A stretch of DNA of 64,000 nucleotides from Sinorhizobium fredii (GTDB lineage Bacteria; Pseudomonadota; Alphaproteobacteria; Rhizobiales; Rhizobiaceae). Every line of letters begins with the position of its first letter. The stretch's first letter is position 1. Below, piece by piece: positions 11,365 through 20,464 of this stretch. Location of the stretch: assembly GCF_002944405.1 (NCBI RefSeq), contig NZ_CP024307.1, positions 3,903,006 to 3,967,005 on the forward strand, written 5' to 3'. The notes beneath the pieces were generated by a model that saw only the letters and a program-made list of their open reading frames with translations, was not told where the DNA came from and searched no databases. Both the position numbers and the translations under genes were made by a program.

Positions 11365-12477
11365 ATGTCATTCTTGAAAATCAGCAATCTGCGCAAATCC
11401 TACGGCTCACTGGAGATCCTGAAGGATATCAACATCGAGATCGAACAGGGCGGCTTTCTCGTGCTCGTCGGCCCGTCTGGCTGCGGCAAGTCAACGTTGC
11501 TCAACACGATCGCCGGCTTGGAGCCGATCACCTCGGGCGACATCGCCATCGATGGTCGCTCGGTTTCGGGGCTGCACCCGTCGAAGCGCGACATCGCCAT
11601 GGTGTTCCAGTCCTATGCGCTCTATCCGAACATGACGGTCGCCGGGAACATCGCCTTCGGCATGGAAATCCGCGGCGTGCCGAAGGAGGAGCGCGACAAG
11701 GCGATCAAGCAGGTCGCCGACATGCTGCAGATCGGCCATCTGCTCGAGCGCAAGCCCGGCCAGCTTTCCGGCGGCCAGCGCCAGCGCGTCGCCATGGGCC
11801 GTGCCCTGGTGCGCGACCCGAAACTCTTCCTCTTCGACGAGCCGCTGTCGAACCTCGACGCGAAGCTGCGCGTCGACATGCGCACCGAAATCAAGCGCCT
11901 GCACCACCGCATGAAGACGACGATCGTCTATGTGACGCATGACCAGATCGAGGCGATGACGCTCGCCACCAAGATCGCCGTGTTGAAGGACGGCGTGCTG
12001 CAGCAGTTCGGAACGCCGGCCGAGATCTACAACAACCCGGCCAATATGTTCGTCGCCGATTTCATGGGATCGCCGGCGATGAACCTGCTGAAGGCGCGGA
12101 TCGAAGCGGCCGGGGAGAACGTCGCGGTCACGCTGGAGCGGCCGAATGCCGAGCCGCTGAAGCTCGCCATGCCGCATGACGGTGCGCTCTCCGCCTATGC
12201 TGGCCGTGACGTGGTCTTCGGCATCCGTCCTGAGGCACTGACCGATCCGGACGGCGCCGACCGCAATGCGAAGTTCGTCGCCGAGGGCGACTGCCTGATC
12301 GAGGTGGTCGAACCCGCGGGTTCCGATACCTTCGCGGTGACCCGTCTCGGGGGCAAGGAAATCGTCGCGCGGCTCAGGGCAGACGCCCGCATCGCCCCCG
12401 GCCAGACGTCGCGGCTCGCCTTCAATCTCGACAAGGCGGTGTTCTTCGACCCCGAGAGCCAGATGCGGATCGCATGA
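11365..12477 (+). CDS. ABC transporter ATP-binding protein, UgpC/MalK type
   Basis: 370 residues. Walker A is GPSGCGKST, the signature is LSGGQRQRVAMGRALVRDP, and Walker B with the catalytic Glu is LFLFDEPLSNLD; the switch His lies in VTHDQIEAMTLA. The C-terminal third is the OB-fold regulatory (TOBE) domain of the MalK/UgpC group, beginning after NMFVADFMGSPAMN. It starts 4 bases after the permease stop and overlaps the GMC gene by ATGA at its end. It powers sugar uptake by this transporter; such ATPases can serve more than one system. Confidence 0.95.
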   Translation: MSFLKISNLRKSYGSLEILKDINIEIEQGGFLVLVGPSGCGKSTLLNTIAGLEPITSGDIAIDGRSVSGLHPSKRDIAMVFQSYALYPNMTVAGNIAFGMEIRGVPKEERDKAIKQVADMLQIGHLLERKPGQLSGGQRQRVAMGRALVRDPKLFLFDEPLSNLDAKLRVDMRTEIKRLHHRMKTTIVYVTHDQIEAMTLATKIAVLKDGVLQQFGTPAEIYNNPANMFVADFMGSPAMNLLKARIEAAGENVAVTLERPNAEPLKLAMPHDGALSAYAGRDVVFGIRPEALTDPDGADRNAKFVAEGDCLIEVVEPAGSDTFAVTRLGGKEIVARLRADARIAPGQTSRLAFNLDKAVFFDPESQMRIA

Positions 12478-13994
12478 GCCAGAGCATGCAGAGCCAGCCG
12501 GATATCGTCATCATCGGTTCGGGTGTCGGCGGCGCCACGGTGGCCGCGGGACTTGCCGCTTCGGGCGCCGAAATCCTCATCCTCGAGGCCGGCCACCACA
12601 TCGAGGACCTGCCGGTCAATCGCGACCAGCGGGCGATCTTCCAGCGCGGACATTTCCGGCCGAAGGAGACCTGGTACGAGGCGGGCGGCGCCGGCTTCAA
12701 CCCCGGCAACTACTACAATGTCGGCGGCAACTCGAAATTCTACGGGGCGGTGCTCACACGCTACCGCCGCGAGGATTTCGAGGAGATGCGGCATCTCGAC
12801 GGCGTCTCGCCCGCCTGGCCCTTTTCCTATGAGGAGCTCGAACCCTGGTACGCCAGGGCGGAAGCGCTCTACCAGGTGCGCGGACGCCTCGGAGAGGACC
12901 CGACCGAACCGGCGCATTCGAACGACTATCCGCATGCGCCGGTGCCGGACGAGCCGGCGATCGCCAAGGTGCGCAAGCGGCTGCGCGAAAACGGCCTGCA
13001 TCCCTATTCGCTGCCGCTCGGCATCGATATCGACCGCTGGCTCGCCAAGGGCAAGACGCCCTGGGACGCACATCCGAACAGTTTCGACGGCAAGATGGAC
13101 GCCGAGACGGCGGCGCTGACGGCGGCGCTCGAATATCCGAATGTCCGCCTGCAGACCGGTTCGCGGGTTACGCTGCTGACGACGGCGCCAGACGGCAAGG
13201 CGATTGCTTCCGTGCACTATGTCAAAGACGGTGTGGAACACAGTCTCTCGCCGAAGCTCGTCATTCTCTCCGCCGGCGCCGTGCAATCGGCCGTTCTGCT
13301 GCTGCGCTCGGCGGACGACCGCAACCCGGCCGGCCTCGCCAACCGCTCCGACCAGGTCGGCCGCAATTTCATGAACCACAATTCGAGCGCGGTGATCGCG
13401 CTCAGCCCTTGGTATCGCAACGATTCCGTCTACCAGAAGACCTTCGGCCTCAACGATTTCTATCTTTCCGATGGCGAGGGTGGGCCGCCGCTCGGCAATA
13501 TCCAGCTCCTCGGCCGCGTCTCCGGCGCGATCCTGAAGGCCAACATGCGGTCGATGCCCGAATGGCTGCTCGGCCAGGTTTCTTCCCGCGCCATCGACTT
13601 CTACGCCATGAGCGAGGATCTGCCGTCGCCCGAAAGCCGCATCATGGTCGACGGCGACCGCATCCTGCTCCAATGGGTACGCACCAACTGGCATGCGCAT
13701 CTGAAGCTCGTCGCCAAGCTGAAGGCGGTGCTGAAGCAGGCAGGCTTTCCGGTGGTGTTGGCGCGCGCCTTCGACAAGCGGACGCCGTCGCACCAGTGCG
13801 GAACGGTGCGGATCGGCAATGACCCGGCACAGGCGCCGCTCGACGTCCATTGCCGCGCCTTCGACCATCCGAACCTCTTCGTCGTCGATGCAGGCTTCCT
13901 GCCGACCTCCGCCGCCGTCAATCCGGCCCTGACGGTCGCGGCCCAGGCGCTGCGCGTCGCCGATCATATCGTTAGGGAGGATCTCCGGTCATGA
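12474..13994 (+). CDS. GMC family oxidoreductase
   Basis: 506 residues. The N-terminal FAD-binding fingerprint is DIVIIGSGVGGATVAAGL, with the second part ILEAG. YYNVGGNSKFYGAVLTRYR matches the FAD-lid region. The C-terminal active-site region has SHQCGTVRIG, where the His of the GMC pair is expected, and SAAVNPALTVAAQAL with the Asn. It is shorter than choline-dehydrogenase-type GMC proteins and differs clearly from the second GMC gene at 14854. It is translationally coupled to the ATPase gene, so it probably oxidises the imported sugar or a derivative. There is no signal peptide, so the protein is cytoplasmic. Confidence 0.88.
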   Translation: MSQSMQSQPDIVIIGSGVGGATVAAGLAASGAEILILEAGHHIEDLPVNRDQRAIFQRGHFRPKETWYEAGGAGFNPGNYYNVGGNSKFYGAVLTRYRREDFEEMRHLDGVSPAWPFSYEELEPWYARAEALYQVRGRLGEDPTEPAHSNDYPHAPVPDEPAIAKVRKRLRENGLHPYSLPLGIDIDRWLAKGKTPWDAHPNSFDGKMDAETAALTAALEYPNVRLQTGSRVTLLTTAPDGKAIASVHYVKDGVEHSLSPKLVILSAGAVQSAVLLLRSADDRNPAGLANRSDQVGRNFMNHNSSAVIALSPWYRNDSVYQKTFGLNDFYLSDGEGGPPLGNIQLLGRVSGAILKANMRSMPEWLLGQVSSRAIDFYAMSEDLPSPESRIMVDGDRILLQWVRTNWHAHLKLVAKLKAVLKQAGFPVVLARAFDKRTPSHQCGTVRIGNDPAQAPLDVHCRAFDHPNLFVVDAGFLPTSAAVNPALTVAAQALRVADHIVREDLRS

Positions 13995-14764
13995 CGGACA
14001 AGGCTCGCCCCGTCGCGATCGTCACCGGCGGCCGCCGCGGCATCGGCCTCGGCATCGCCCGGGCTCTTGCGGCCGGTGGTTTCGATATCGCGATTACCGG
14101 CATCGGTGACGCGGACGGCGTGGCGCCGGTCATCGCCGAACTTGAGGCGCTCAGGGCACGCGCCATCTTCCTCCGGGCCGACATTGCGGATCTTTCCGGT
14201 CACCAGACAACCGTCGACGCGGTGATCACCGCCTTCGGCAGGATCGACTGCCTTGTGAATAATGCCGGCATCGCCTCCGTGGTGCGCGGCGATTTCCTCG
14301 ACCTGAAGCCGGAGAATTTCGACACGATCGTCGGGATCAACCTGCGCGGCACGGTCTTTTTTACCCAAGCCGTTTTGAAGGCCCTGCTTGCGGTCGAGGC
14401 GGGCGCGCCACGTTCGATCATCAACATCACCTCGGTCTCCGCGGCGATGACCTCGCCGGAGCGGCTCGACTACTGCATGAGCAAGGCGGGCCTTGCCGCC
14501 TTCAGCCAAGGCCTGGCGCTGCGGCTCGCCGAGACTGGCATCGCGGTTTTCGAGGTGCGCCCGGGGATCATCCGCTCCGACATGACCGCCGCCGTCTCCG
14601 GCAAATACGATGCGCTGATCGCCGGCGGGCTGGTACCGGTCAAGCGTTGGGGCGAGCCCGAGGATATCGGCAATATCGTTGCCGGCCTCGCCAGCGGCAA
14701 ATTTGCTTTCGCCACCGGCTCAGTCATTCAGGCCGATGGGGGCCTGTCGATCAGTCGACTTTAG
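13991..14764 (+). CDS. SDR family oxidoreductase (3-ketoacyl-reductase-like)
   Basis: 257 residues. The TGGRRGIGLGIARAL glycine motif, NNAGIA, the catalytic Ser (NITSVSAAMTS) and the YCMSK pair (Tyr-x-x-x-Lys) are all present. The C-terminal TGSVIQADGGLSI is typical of classical SDRs. ATGA overlap with the GMC gene makes it the last member of the transporter operon. The two dehydrogenases may act in sequence on the transported sugar, for example oxidation and re-reduction at one carbon to change stereochemistry. That idea is inference only. Confidence 0.92.
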   Translation: MTDKARPVAIVTGGRRGIGLGIARALAAGGFDIAITGIGDADGVAPVIAELEALRARAIFLRADIADLSGHQTTVDAVITAFGRIDCLVNNAGIASVVRGDFLDLKPENFDTIVGINLRGTVFFTQAVLKALLAVEAGAPRSIINITSVSAAMTSPERLDYCMSKAGLAAFSQGLALRLAETGIAVFEVRPGIIRSDMTAAVSGKYDALIAGGLVPVKRWGEPEDIGNIVAGLASGKFAFATGSVIQADGGLSISRL

Positions 14765-14816
14765 CAGCAAGGAGCGTCTCGTCGGAGGCGTCCGCCAGAT
14801 TTATCACGACTTCTAT

Positions 14817-14830
14817 TTGGAACGTTCCAA
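14817..14830. promoter_or_regulatory. Third copy of the first LacI operator, before the second GMC gene
   Basis: TTGGAACGTTCCAA, identical to the core of the palindrome in the promoter at 596-624, lies 23 bases upstream of the GMC start. It falls in the 89-base gap after the SDR gene. I found no strong promoter boxes around it. Confidence 0.75.
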
Positions 14831-14853
14831 TAGAGGCGGCGGAGGAACGGAGA

Positions 14854-16509
14854 ATGGCATTCGACTACATCATCACCGGTGCCGGCCCGGCCGGCTGCGT
14901 GCTTGCCAATCGGCTGAGCGAGGATCCGACGGTCAAGGTGCTGCTGCTGGAAGCCGGCGGCGGCGACTGGAATCCGCTGTTCCACATGCCGGCCGGCTTT
15001 GCCAAGATGACCAAGGGCGTGGCGAGCTGGGGCTGGCAGACGGTGCCGCAGAAGCACATGAAGGGCAGGGTGCTGCGCTATACGCAGGCGAAGGTGATCG
15101 GCGGCGGTTCGTCGATCAATGCGCAGCTCTACACCCGCGGCAATGCCGTCGATTACGATCTCTGGGCGAGCGAGGACGGCTGCGCCGGCTGGGACTATCG
15201 CAGCGTGCTTCCCTATTTCAAGCGCGCCGAGGACAATCAGCGCTTCGCCGACGACTACCATTCCTATGGCGGGCCGCTCGGTGTCTCGATGCCGGTCTCG
15301 TCGCTGCCGATCTGCGACGCCTATATCCGCGCCGGCCAGGAGCTCGGTATTCCCTACAATCACGATTTCAACGGCAAGCAGCAGGCGGGCGTCGGCTTTT
15401 ATCAGCTGACCCAGCGCAACCGCCGGCGCTCCTCCGCGTCGCTCGCCTATCTCTCGCCGATCAAGGATCGCAAGAACCTGACGGTGCGCACCGGTGCCCG
15501 CGTCGCCCGCATCGTGCTCGAAGGAAGCCGCGCCGTCGGCGTCGAAGTGGTGACCGCCAAGGGCAGCGAGGCGGTCCGCGCCGAACGGGAGGTGCTGGTC
15601 TCTTCCGGCGCCATCGGCTCGCCGAAGCTGCTCTTGCAGTCCGGCATCGGCCCGGCCGACCACCTGCGCTCGATCGGCGTCGAGGTTCGGCATGACTTGC
15701 CCGGCGTCGGCGGCAATCTGCAGGACCACCTCGACCTCTTCGTGATTGCCGAATGCACCGGCGACCACACCTATGACAATGTCGCCAAGCTGCACCGCAC
15801 GCTCTGGGCGGGCCTTCAATATGTGCTTTTCCGCTCGGGTCCGGTCGCCTCGTCGCTCTTCGAGACCGGCGGCTTCTGGTATGCCGATCCGAATGCCCGC
15901 TCGCCGGATATCCAATTCCATCTCGGCCTCGGCTCGGGCATCGAGGCGGGCGTGGCGCGGCTGAAGAACGCCGGCGTCACGCTCAACTCCGCCTATCTGC
16001 ATCCGCGCTCGCGCGGCACGGTTCGCCTTTCCTCGGCCGATCCGGCGGCCGCGCCGCTGATCGACCCCAACTACTGGGAGGATCCGCATGACCGCAAGAT
16101 GTCGCTCGAAGGCCTGCAGATCGCCCGCGAGATCATGCAGCAGCCGGCCCTCGAACCCTTCGTGCTCGCCGAACGTTTGCCGGGTAAGGATATCAAGACG
16201 GACGAGCAGCTCTTCGACTATGGCTGCGCCAATGCCAAGACCGATCATCATCCGGTCGGCACCTGCAAGATGGGCACGGATGCGGCGGCTGTGGTCGATC
16301 TGGAGCTGAAGGTGCGCGGCCTAGAGGGTCTGCGGGTCTGCGACAGTTCGGTGATGCCGCGGGTGCCGTCGTGCAACACCAACGGGCCGACGATCATGAT
16401 GGGCGAGAAGGGGGCCGACATCATCCGCGGCCTGCCGCCGCTGCCGCAGGCCGTGTTCGAGCACGAGCGCAACGACACGCGGCCGCGGGCTCGCGCGGCA
16501 ATTCGCTGA
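14854..16509 (+). CDS. GMC family oxidoreductase (choline/alcohol dehydrogenase-like)
   Basis: 551 residues from the ATG at 14854, which is preceded by GGAGGAACGGAGA; the open frame extends upstream but through the operator. DYIITGAGPAGCVLANRL is the FAD fingerprint, VIGGGSSINAQLYTRG the GMC signature 1 region, and VSSGAIGSPKLLLQSGIG signature 2. The catalytic His is in DHHPVGTCKMG and the Asn in PSCNTNGPTIMMGEKGAD. These are hallmarks of choline dehydrogenase-like alcohol dehydrogenases. The shared operator ties it to the operon at 661, so its substrate is probably an alcohol or sugar of that pathway rather than choline. Confidence 0.93.
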   Translation: MAFDYIITGAGPAGCVLANRLSEDPTVKVLLLEAGGGDWNPLFHMPAGFAKMTKGVASWGWQTVPQKHMKGRVLRYTQAKVIGGGSSINAQLYTRGNAVDYDLWASEDGCAGWDYRSVLPYFKRAEDNQRFADDYHSYGGPLGVSMPVSSLPICDAYIRAGQELGIPYNHDFNGKQQAGVGFYQLTQRNRRRSSASLAYLSPIKDRKNLTVRTGARVARIVLEGSRAVGVEVVTAKGSEAVRAEREVLVSSGAIGSPKLLLQSGIGPADHLRSIGVEVRHDLPGVGGNLQDHLDLFVIAECTGDHTYDNVAKLHRTLWAGLQYVLFRSGPVASSLFETGGFWYADPNARSPDIQFHLGLGSGIEAGVARLKNAGVTLNSAYLHPRSRGTVRLSSADPAAAPLIDPNYWEDPHDRKMSLEGLQIAREIMQQPALEPFVLAERLPGKDIKTDEQLFDYGCANAKTDHHPVGTCKMGTDAAAVVDLELKVRGLEGLRVCDSSVMPRVPSCNTNGPTIMMGEKGADIIRGLPPLPQAVFEHERNDTRPRARAAIR

Positions 16510-16521
16510 CGCGAGGCAAGC

Positions 16522-16832
16522 ATGATCCGCCACTGCGTTTTGATCCGCCTTCGCACCGAGGTAAGCAAGGCCGACGTTTGCCCCTCATCACGCTTCCGCG
16601 ACCTTCTCCCCGCAAGCGGGGAGAAGGGGTATGCCGCGCCCTCTTTGTCCGCTCTCCCCGCGCGCGGGGAGAGCGGGCTAGTCCTCGGGTTAAACCCGAG
16701 GAGAGGGGCAATCGCCGAGCCGTCACCGATCGCGACGGCGCAGATCATCGCGGAATCGGCGCAAAAATCATTGCGACGGCGGAGGGCGGCGTCCAAGGTG
16801 TGTTCGTCTTTGACCTCGAGATCCCGGACTGA
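16522..16832 (+). pseudogene. Remnant of a Dabb (stress-responsive A/B barrel) domain gene split by a RIME-like element
   Basis: The first 18 codons give MIRHCVLIRLRTEVSKAD, the typical Dabb N-terminus. After the palindromic element at 16580-16709 another frame gives IGAKIIATAEGGVQGVFVFDLEIPD and a stop at 16830-16832, which matches the C-terminus of the same small family (about 100 residues when whole). The middle of the barrel is missing and the two pieces are in different frames. An open frame of 114 codons (16522-16866) runs through the element but leaves the family sequence, so it is unlikely to be functional. The glycerate kinase starts 3 bases after the remnant stop. Confidence 0.65.
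16580..16709. repeat. RIME-like palindromic element
   Basis: A 130-base unit beginning GCCCCTCATC and ending GAGAGGGGC. It contains hairpins around 16603-16627 (CTTCTCCCCGC arm), around 16650-16677 (CTCTCCCCGC arm) and at 16682-16702 (TCCTCGGG arm). It interrupts the Dabb remnant. Confidence 0.8.
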
Positions 16833-16835
16833 TTC

Positions 16836-18107
16836 ATGGCATCGATCGAGCCGCGCTCCTTTCTGACCTCCGTCTTCGAGGCTGCCGTCGTGGCGGCCGA
16901 CCCTGAAGCCGCCATTCGCGCCCATCTGCCGAAGCGGCCGAAGGGGCGAACGATCGTGATCGGTGCCGGCAAGGCGGCAAGCCAAATGGCCGCCGCCTTT
17001 GAGCGGCTCTGGGACGGCCCGTTCGAAGGGGTGGTGGTCGCTCGCCATGGGCCGATCGAAAATTGCGCCCGCATCAAGGTGCTGCAATCGGCCCATCCCG
17101 TGCCGGACGAGGCGGGGCTCATCGCCTCCGCGGGACTCCTCGAACGGGTCGAGGGACTGACCGCCGACGACCTGGTGATTGCGCTTGTCTCCGGCGGCGG
17201 CTCCGCGCTGCTGCCGGCGCCGCCGAATGGGCTGACGCTCGAGGACGAGATTGCCGTCAACCGGGCGCTGCTTGCTTCCGGGGCACCGATCTCGGCGATG
17301 AACGTGGTGCGCAAGCACGTGTCGCGGGTCAAGGGTGGGCGCCTGGCCCTCGCCGCCTCGCCGGCACGCGTCGTCAGTCTGGTCGTATCGGACGTCCCGG
17401 GTGACAATCCCGCCTTCGTCGCCTCCGGGCCGACCGTGCCGGACCGGTCGAGCCTGGAAGAGGCACGCGAGATCGTCGCGCGCTACGCCATGGCGCTGCC
17501 GGAGCGGGTCGTCGCCCATCTTCGCTCGGATGCGGCGCGCGCACCGAGCCCCGACGATCCTGCCTTTGCCGGCAACGAGGTCCATGTGATCGCTTCGGCG
17601 AGCGTGTCGCTGGAAGCTGCGGCGGCGCGGGCGCGGCAGAGCGGCATCGAGGCGATGATCCTGTCGGATGCGATCGAGGGCGAGGCGCGCGATATCGGCC
17701 GCATGCATGCCGCACTCGCCCGCGAAGTGGCGTTGCGCGCCCGACCTTTCGCCAAACCCGTCGTGCTGCTTTCCGGCGGCGAGACGACGGTGACGATTTC
17801 CGGCAAGGACTACGGCAAGGGCGGCCGCAACAGCGAGTTCCTCTTGTCGCTGGCGCTCGACATAGATGGCGTCGCGGGGATCGATGCGCTCGCCGCAGAC
17901 ACGGACGGCATCGATGGTTCTGAAGACAATGCCGGCGCCTTTGCCGACGGGACGAGTGTCGGCCGCATGCGGGCGGCAGGCGCCGATCCCCGCGCCCATC
18001 TCGCCCGCCACGACGCATGGTCGGCCTTCGCCGCCAGCGGCGATCTCTTCGCGCCGGGTCCTACCGGCACCAATGTCAATGATTTCCGGGCGATCTTGAT
18101 TCGCTGA
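16836..18107 (+). CDS. Glycerate kinase (MOFRL family)
   Basis: 423 residues. The N-terminal DUF4147-type domain has VIGAGKAASQMAAAFE and LVSGGGSALLPAPPNGLTL, the phosphate-binding glycine-rich part. The C-terminal MOFRL domain shows LLSGGETTVTISGKDYGKGGRNSEFLLSLAL. Family members phosphorylate D-glycerate with ATP, giving 2-phosphoglycerate in most bacteria. These proteins were once called hydroxypyruvate reductase (TtuD), so that label may appear elsewhere. It follows the GMC gene and the Dabb remnant on the same strand. I infer that glycerate is an end product of the neighbouring sugar or alcohol degradation. Confidence 0.92.
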   Translation: MASIEPRSFLTSVFEAAVVAADPEAAIRAHLPKRPKGRTIVIGAGKAASQMAAAFERLWDGPFEGVVVARHGPIENCARIKVLQSAHPVPDEAGLIASAGLLERVEGLTADDLVIALVSGGGSALLPAPPNGLTLEDEIAVNRALLASGAPISAMNVVRKHVSRVKGGRLALAASPARVVSLVVSDVPGDNPAFVASGPTVPDRSSLEEAREIVARYAMALPERVVAHLRSDAARAPSPDDPAFAGNEVHVIASASVSLEAAAARARQSGIEAMILSDAIEGEARDIGRMHAALAREVALRARPFAKPVVLLSGGETTVTISGKDYGKGGRNSEFLLSLALDIDGVAGIDALAADTDGIDGSEDNAGAFADGTSVGRMRAAGADPRAHLARHDAWSAFAASGDLFAPGPTGTNVNDFRAILIR

Positions 18108-18131
18108 TGTGAATGACCACGGCGCAACATG

Positions 18132-18283
18132 GCCCCTCCCCAGCCCCTCCCCACAGGTGGGCTTAAGTTGCCGCGGCCTCTGCGATCCTCTTTACGGTAC
18201 GGCAGATGCTACGTTGGAAAATGGCAATCGGCCGCAGCGGGCGCCAAAGCCCCTCCCACCTGTGGGGAGGGGTTGGGGAGGGG
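18132..18283. repeat. MITE-like element with 29-base terminal inverted repeats
   Basis: The left end (18132-18160, starts CCCCTCCCCAGCCCC) and right end (18255-18283) are inverted copies matching in 28 of 29 bases. The 94-base middle has no reading frame of note. It differs from the RIME-like units elsewhere in the window. It fills most of the gap between the convergent glycerate kinase and peptidase genes. Confidence 0.75.
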
Positions 18284-18318
18284 GCGAGCCACGAGGCACG
18301 AAAGGCGTCGGGGAACAC

Positions 18319-20382
18319 CTATGCCGCAAGCCCCTTCTTCGCCAGCATCGCATCCGGGCTCGGCAGCTTGCCGCGAAAGGCCCTGTAGGCGTCTTCCGGA
18401 TCGATCGCCCCGCCGACGGAATAGATGTGGCCCTTGAGCTTGGCCGCCATTGCCGGATCGAAGGGGTCGCCGGTCTCCTCGAAGGCGGCGAAGGCGTCGG
18501 CGTCGAGCACCTCCGACCACATGTAGGAATAGTAGCCGGCCGAGTAGCCGTCTCCGGAGAAGACATGCAGGAAATGCGGGCTGCGATGCCGCATGACGAT
18601 CGATGCCGGCAGATCGATCCTTTCGAGCGTCGCCGCCTCGAGCGCCATCGGATCGCCGATGTTTTCCGCCGTATGATAGGCCATGTCGACGAGCGCCGAC
18701 GCGGTGAACTCGACGGTGGCAAAGCCGGAATTGAAGGTCCGCGCCGCCAGCACCTTGTCGAGGAGGGCGTGCGGCATCGGTTCGCCGGTGCGGTAGTGCA
18801 CGGCGTATTTCCTAAGAATCTCCGGCACCGTCAGCCAATGCTCGTAAAGCTGTGACGGCAGTTCGACGAAGTCGCGCGAAACGCCGGTGCCAGACACCGA
18901 GGGGTAGGTGACGTTCGACAGCATGCCGTGCAGCGCGTGGCCGAACTCGTGGAAGAGGGTGCGGGCGTCGTCGATGGAAAGCAGTGCCGGCTTGCCGTCG
19001 GCGGGCTTGGCGAAGTTGCAGACATTGTAGACGATCGGGATTTCGCCGACCGCACCGTTCTTCAATTTCAGCTTGTGCTGCGACTGGAAGGAGCTCATCC
19101 AGGCGCCGGAGCGCTTGGAGGAGCGGGCGAAGTAGTCGCCGAGGAAGAGCGCCGCGAGCTTGCCCGAAGCGTCGCGGATCTCGAAGACGCGGACGTCCGG
19201 ATGGTAGGCGGCGATGCCGCTCTTTTCCGTCACCGTAATGCCGAAGAGACGATGGGCGACGTCGAAGCAGGCGCCGATAATCCTTTCAAGCTGCAGATAG
19301 GGCTTCAGCTCGCTTTCCGAGAAGCTGAACTTTTCCGCTCTCAGCTTTTCGGCATAGTGGCGCCAGTCCCAGGGCATCACGTCGTGATTGCGGCCTTCAG
19401 CAGCGATCAGCCTGGCAAGATCCGCCTCTTCCTCCCGGGCCCGGGCCACCGCCTTTTCCCAGACCCGCAGCAACAGGCCGTTCACCGCTTCCGGCGTCTT
19501 CGCCATGGTGTCGTCGAGCTTGAGTGCGGCGTAGTTCGGATAGCCGAGCAGCTTCGCCTTTTCCGCCCGTAGCGAAAGCGTCTCGGCGATGATGCCGCGA
19601 TTGTCGGTCTCGCCGCCATTTTCGCCGCGCGCCGTCCACGCCCGGAAAGCCTGCTCGCGAAGCTCGCGGTTTTCCGAGAAGGTCAGGAACGGCTCGACGA
19701 TAGAGCGCGACAGCGTCACCGCATACTTACCGTCCTCGCCCCGGTCGCGTGCCGCTTCGGCCATCGCGTCCTTGAGGAAATCCGGCAGCCCGGCCAGTTC
19801 CTCATCGCTCGTGAGCATGAGCGCCCAGTTCTTCTCATCGGCCAGCACGTTCTGGCCGAATTTCGCGCCGAGGCCGGCAAGCGTTTCGTTGATTGTCGCG
19901 AGTCGCTCCTGCTCCACCTTGTCGAGCTTGGCGCCGGACTTGACGAAACCCTTCCAGTGCCGTTCGAGAACACGCGTCGCCTCGAGATCGAGTCCGAGTT
20001 CCTGCCGCTTCTCCCACACCGTGTCGATGCGGCTGAAGAGCGCCGGATTCGTGCCGATCTTCGAATAGTGGCGCGACATCTTCGGTGCAATGTCGCGCTC
20101 CAGCGCCTGGATCACCTCGTTGGTGTGGGCACCGGCCTTGGTCCAGAACAGTGCCGAAACGCGCGACAGCTCGTCGCCGGCGATCTCCAGAGCGACGACA
20201 GTATTGTCGAAGCTCGGCGGCTCGGGATTGTTGGCGATCGCCTCGATCTCCGCCTCGTGGCTCGCGAAGGCGGCATCGAAGGCGGGCGCGAAGTCCTCGT
20301 CGTTTATCGCCGCGAAGCGCGGCAAGCCCTCATGGCCGGTCCAGTGTGTGAGGGCGGGATTGAGCGAAGCGTCGGCGGTCAT
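18319..20382 (-). CDS. M3 family metallopeptidase (oligopeptidase A / Dcp type)
   Basis: 687 residues from the ATG at 20382, which has AAAGGAA upstream; a longer frame to 20409 lacks a site. The zinc motif HEFGHALHG is at about residues 478-486, where HExxH binds zinc and the Glu activates water. The ELPSQLYEHW block after it and the helical N-terminal region are typical of the thimet oligopeptidase/Dcp group. The enzyme degrades short peptides in the cytoplasm; there is no signal peptide. It lies downstream of the LysE-type gene on the same strand (82-base gap). Confidence 0.94.
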   Translation of the reverse strand: MTADASLNPALTHWTGHEGLPRFAAINDEDFAPAFDAAFASHEAEIEAIANNPEPPSFDNTVVALEIAGDELSRVSALFWTKAGAHTNEVIQALERDIAPKMSRHYSKIGTNPALFSRIDTVWEKRQELGLDLEATRVLERHWKGFVKSGAKLDKVEQERLATINETLAGLGAKFGQNVLADEKNWALMLTSDEELAGLPDFLKDAMAEAARDRGEDGKYAVTLSRSIVEPFLTFSENRELREQAFRAWTARGENGGETDNRGIIAETLSLRAEKAKLLGYPNYAALKLDDTMAKTPEAVNGLLLRVWEKAVARAREEEADLARLIAAEGRNHDVMPWDWRHYAEKLRAEKFSFSESELKPYLQLERIIGACFDVAHRLFGITVTEKSGIAAYHPDVRVFEIRDASGKLAALFLGDYFARSSKRSGAWMSSFQSQHKLKLKNGAVGEIPIVYNVCNFAKPADGKPALLSIDDARTLFHEFGHALHGMLSNVTYPSVSGTGVSRDFVELPSQLYEHWLTVPEILRKYAVHYRTGEPMPHALLDKVLAARTFNSGFATVEFTASALVDMAYHTAENIGDPMALEAATLERIDLPASIVMRHRSPHFLHVFSGDGYSAGYYSYMWSEVLDADAFAAFEETGDPFDPAMAAKLKGHIYSVGGAIDPEDAYRAFRGKLPSPDAMLAKKGLAA

Positions 20383-20464
20383 GAGATTCCTTTCGCATGC
20401 GGATCGCACCGGGCGTGGGCTTGACGCACCGGCAGATGTGACGTGGTTGGCGGACGCGGGCTGT

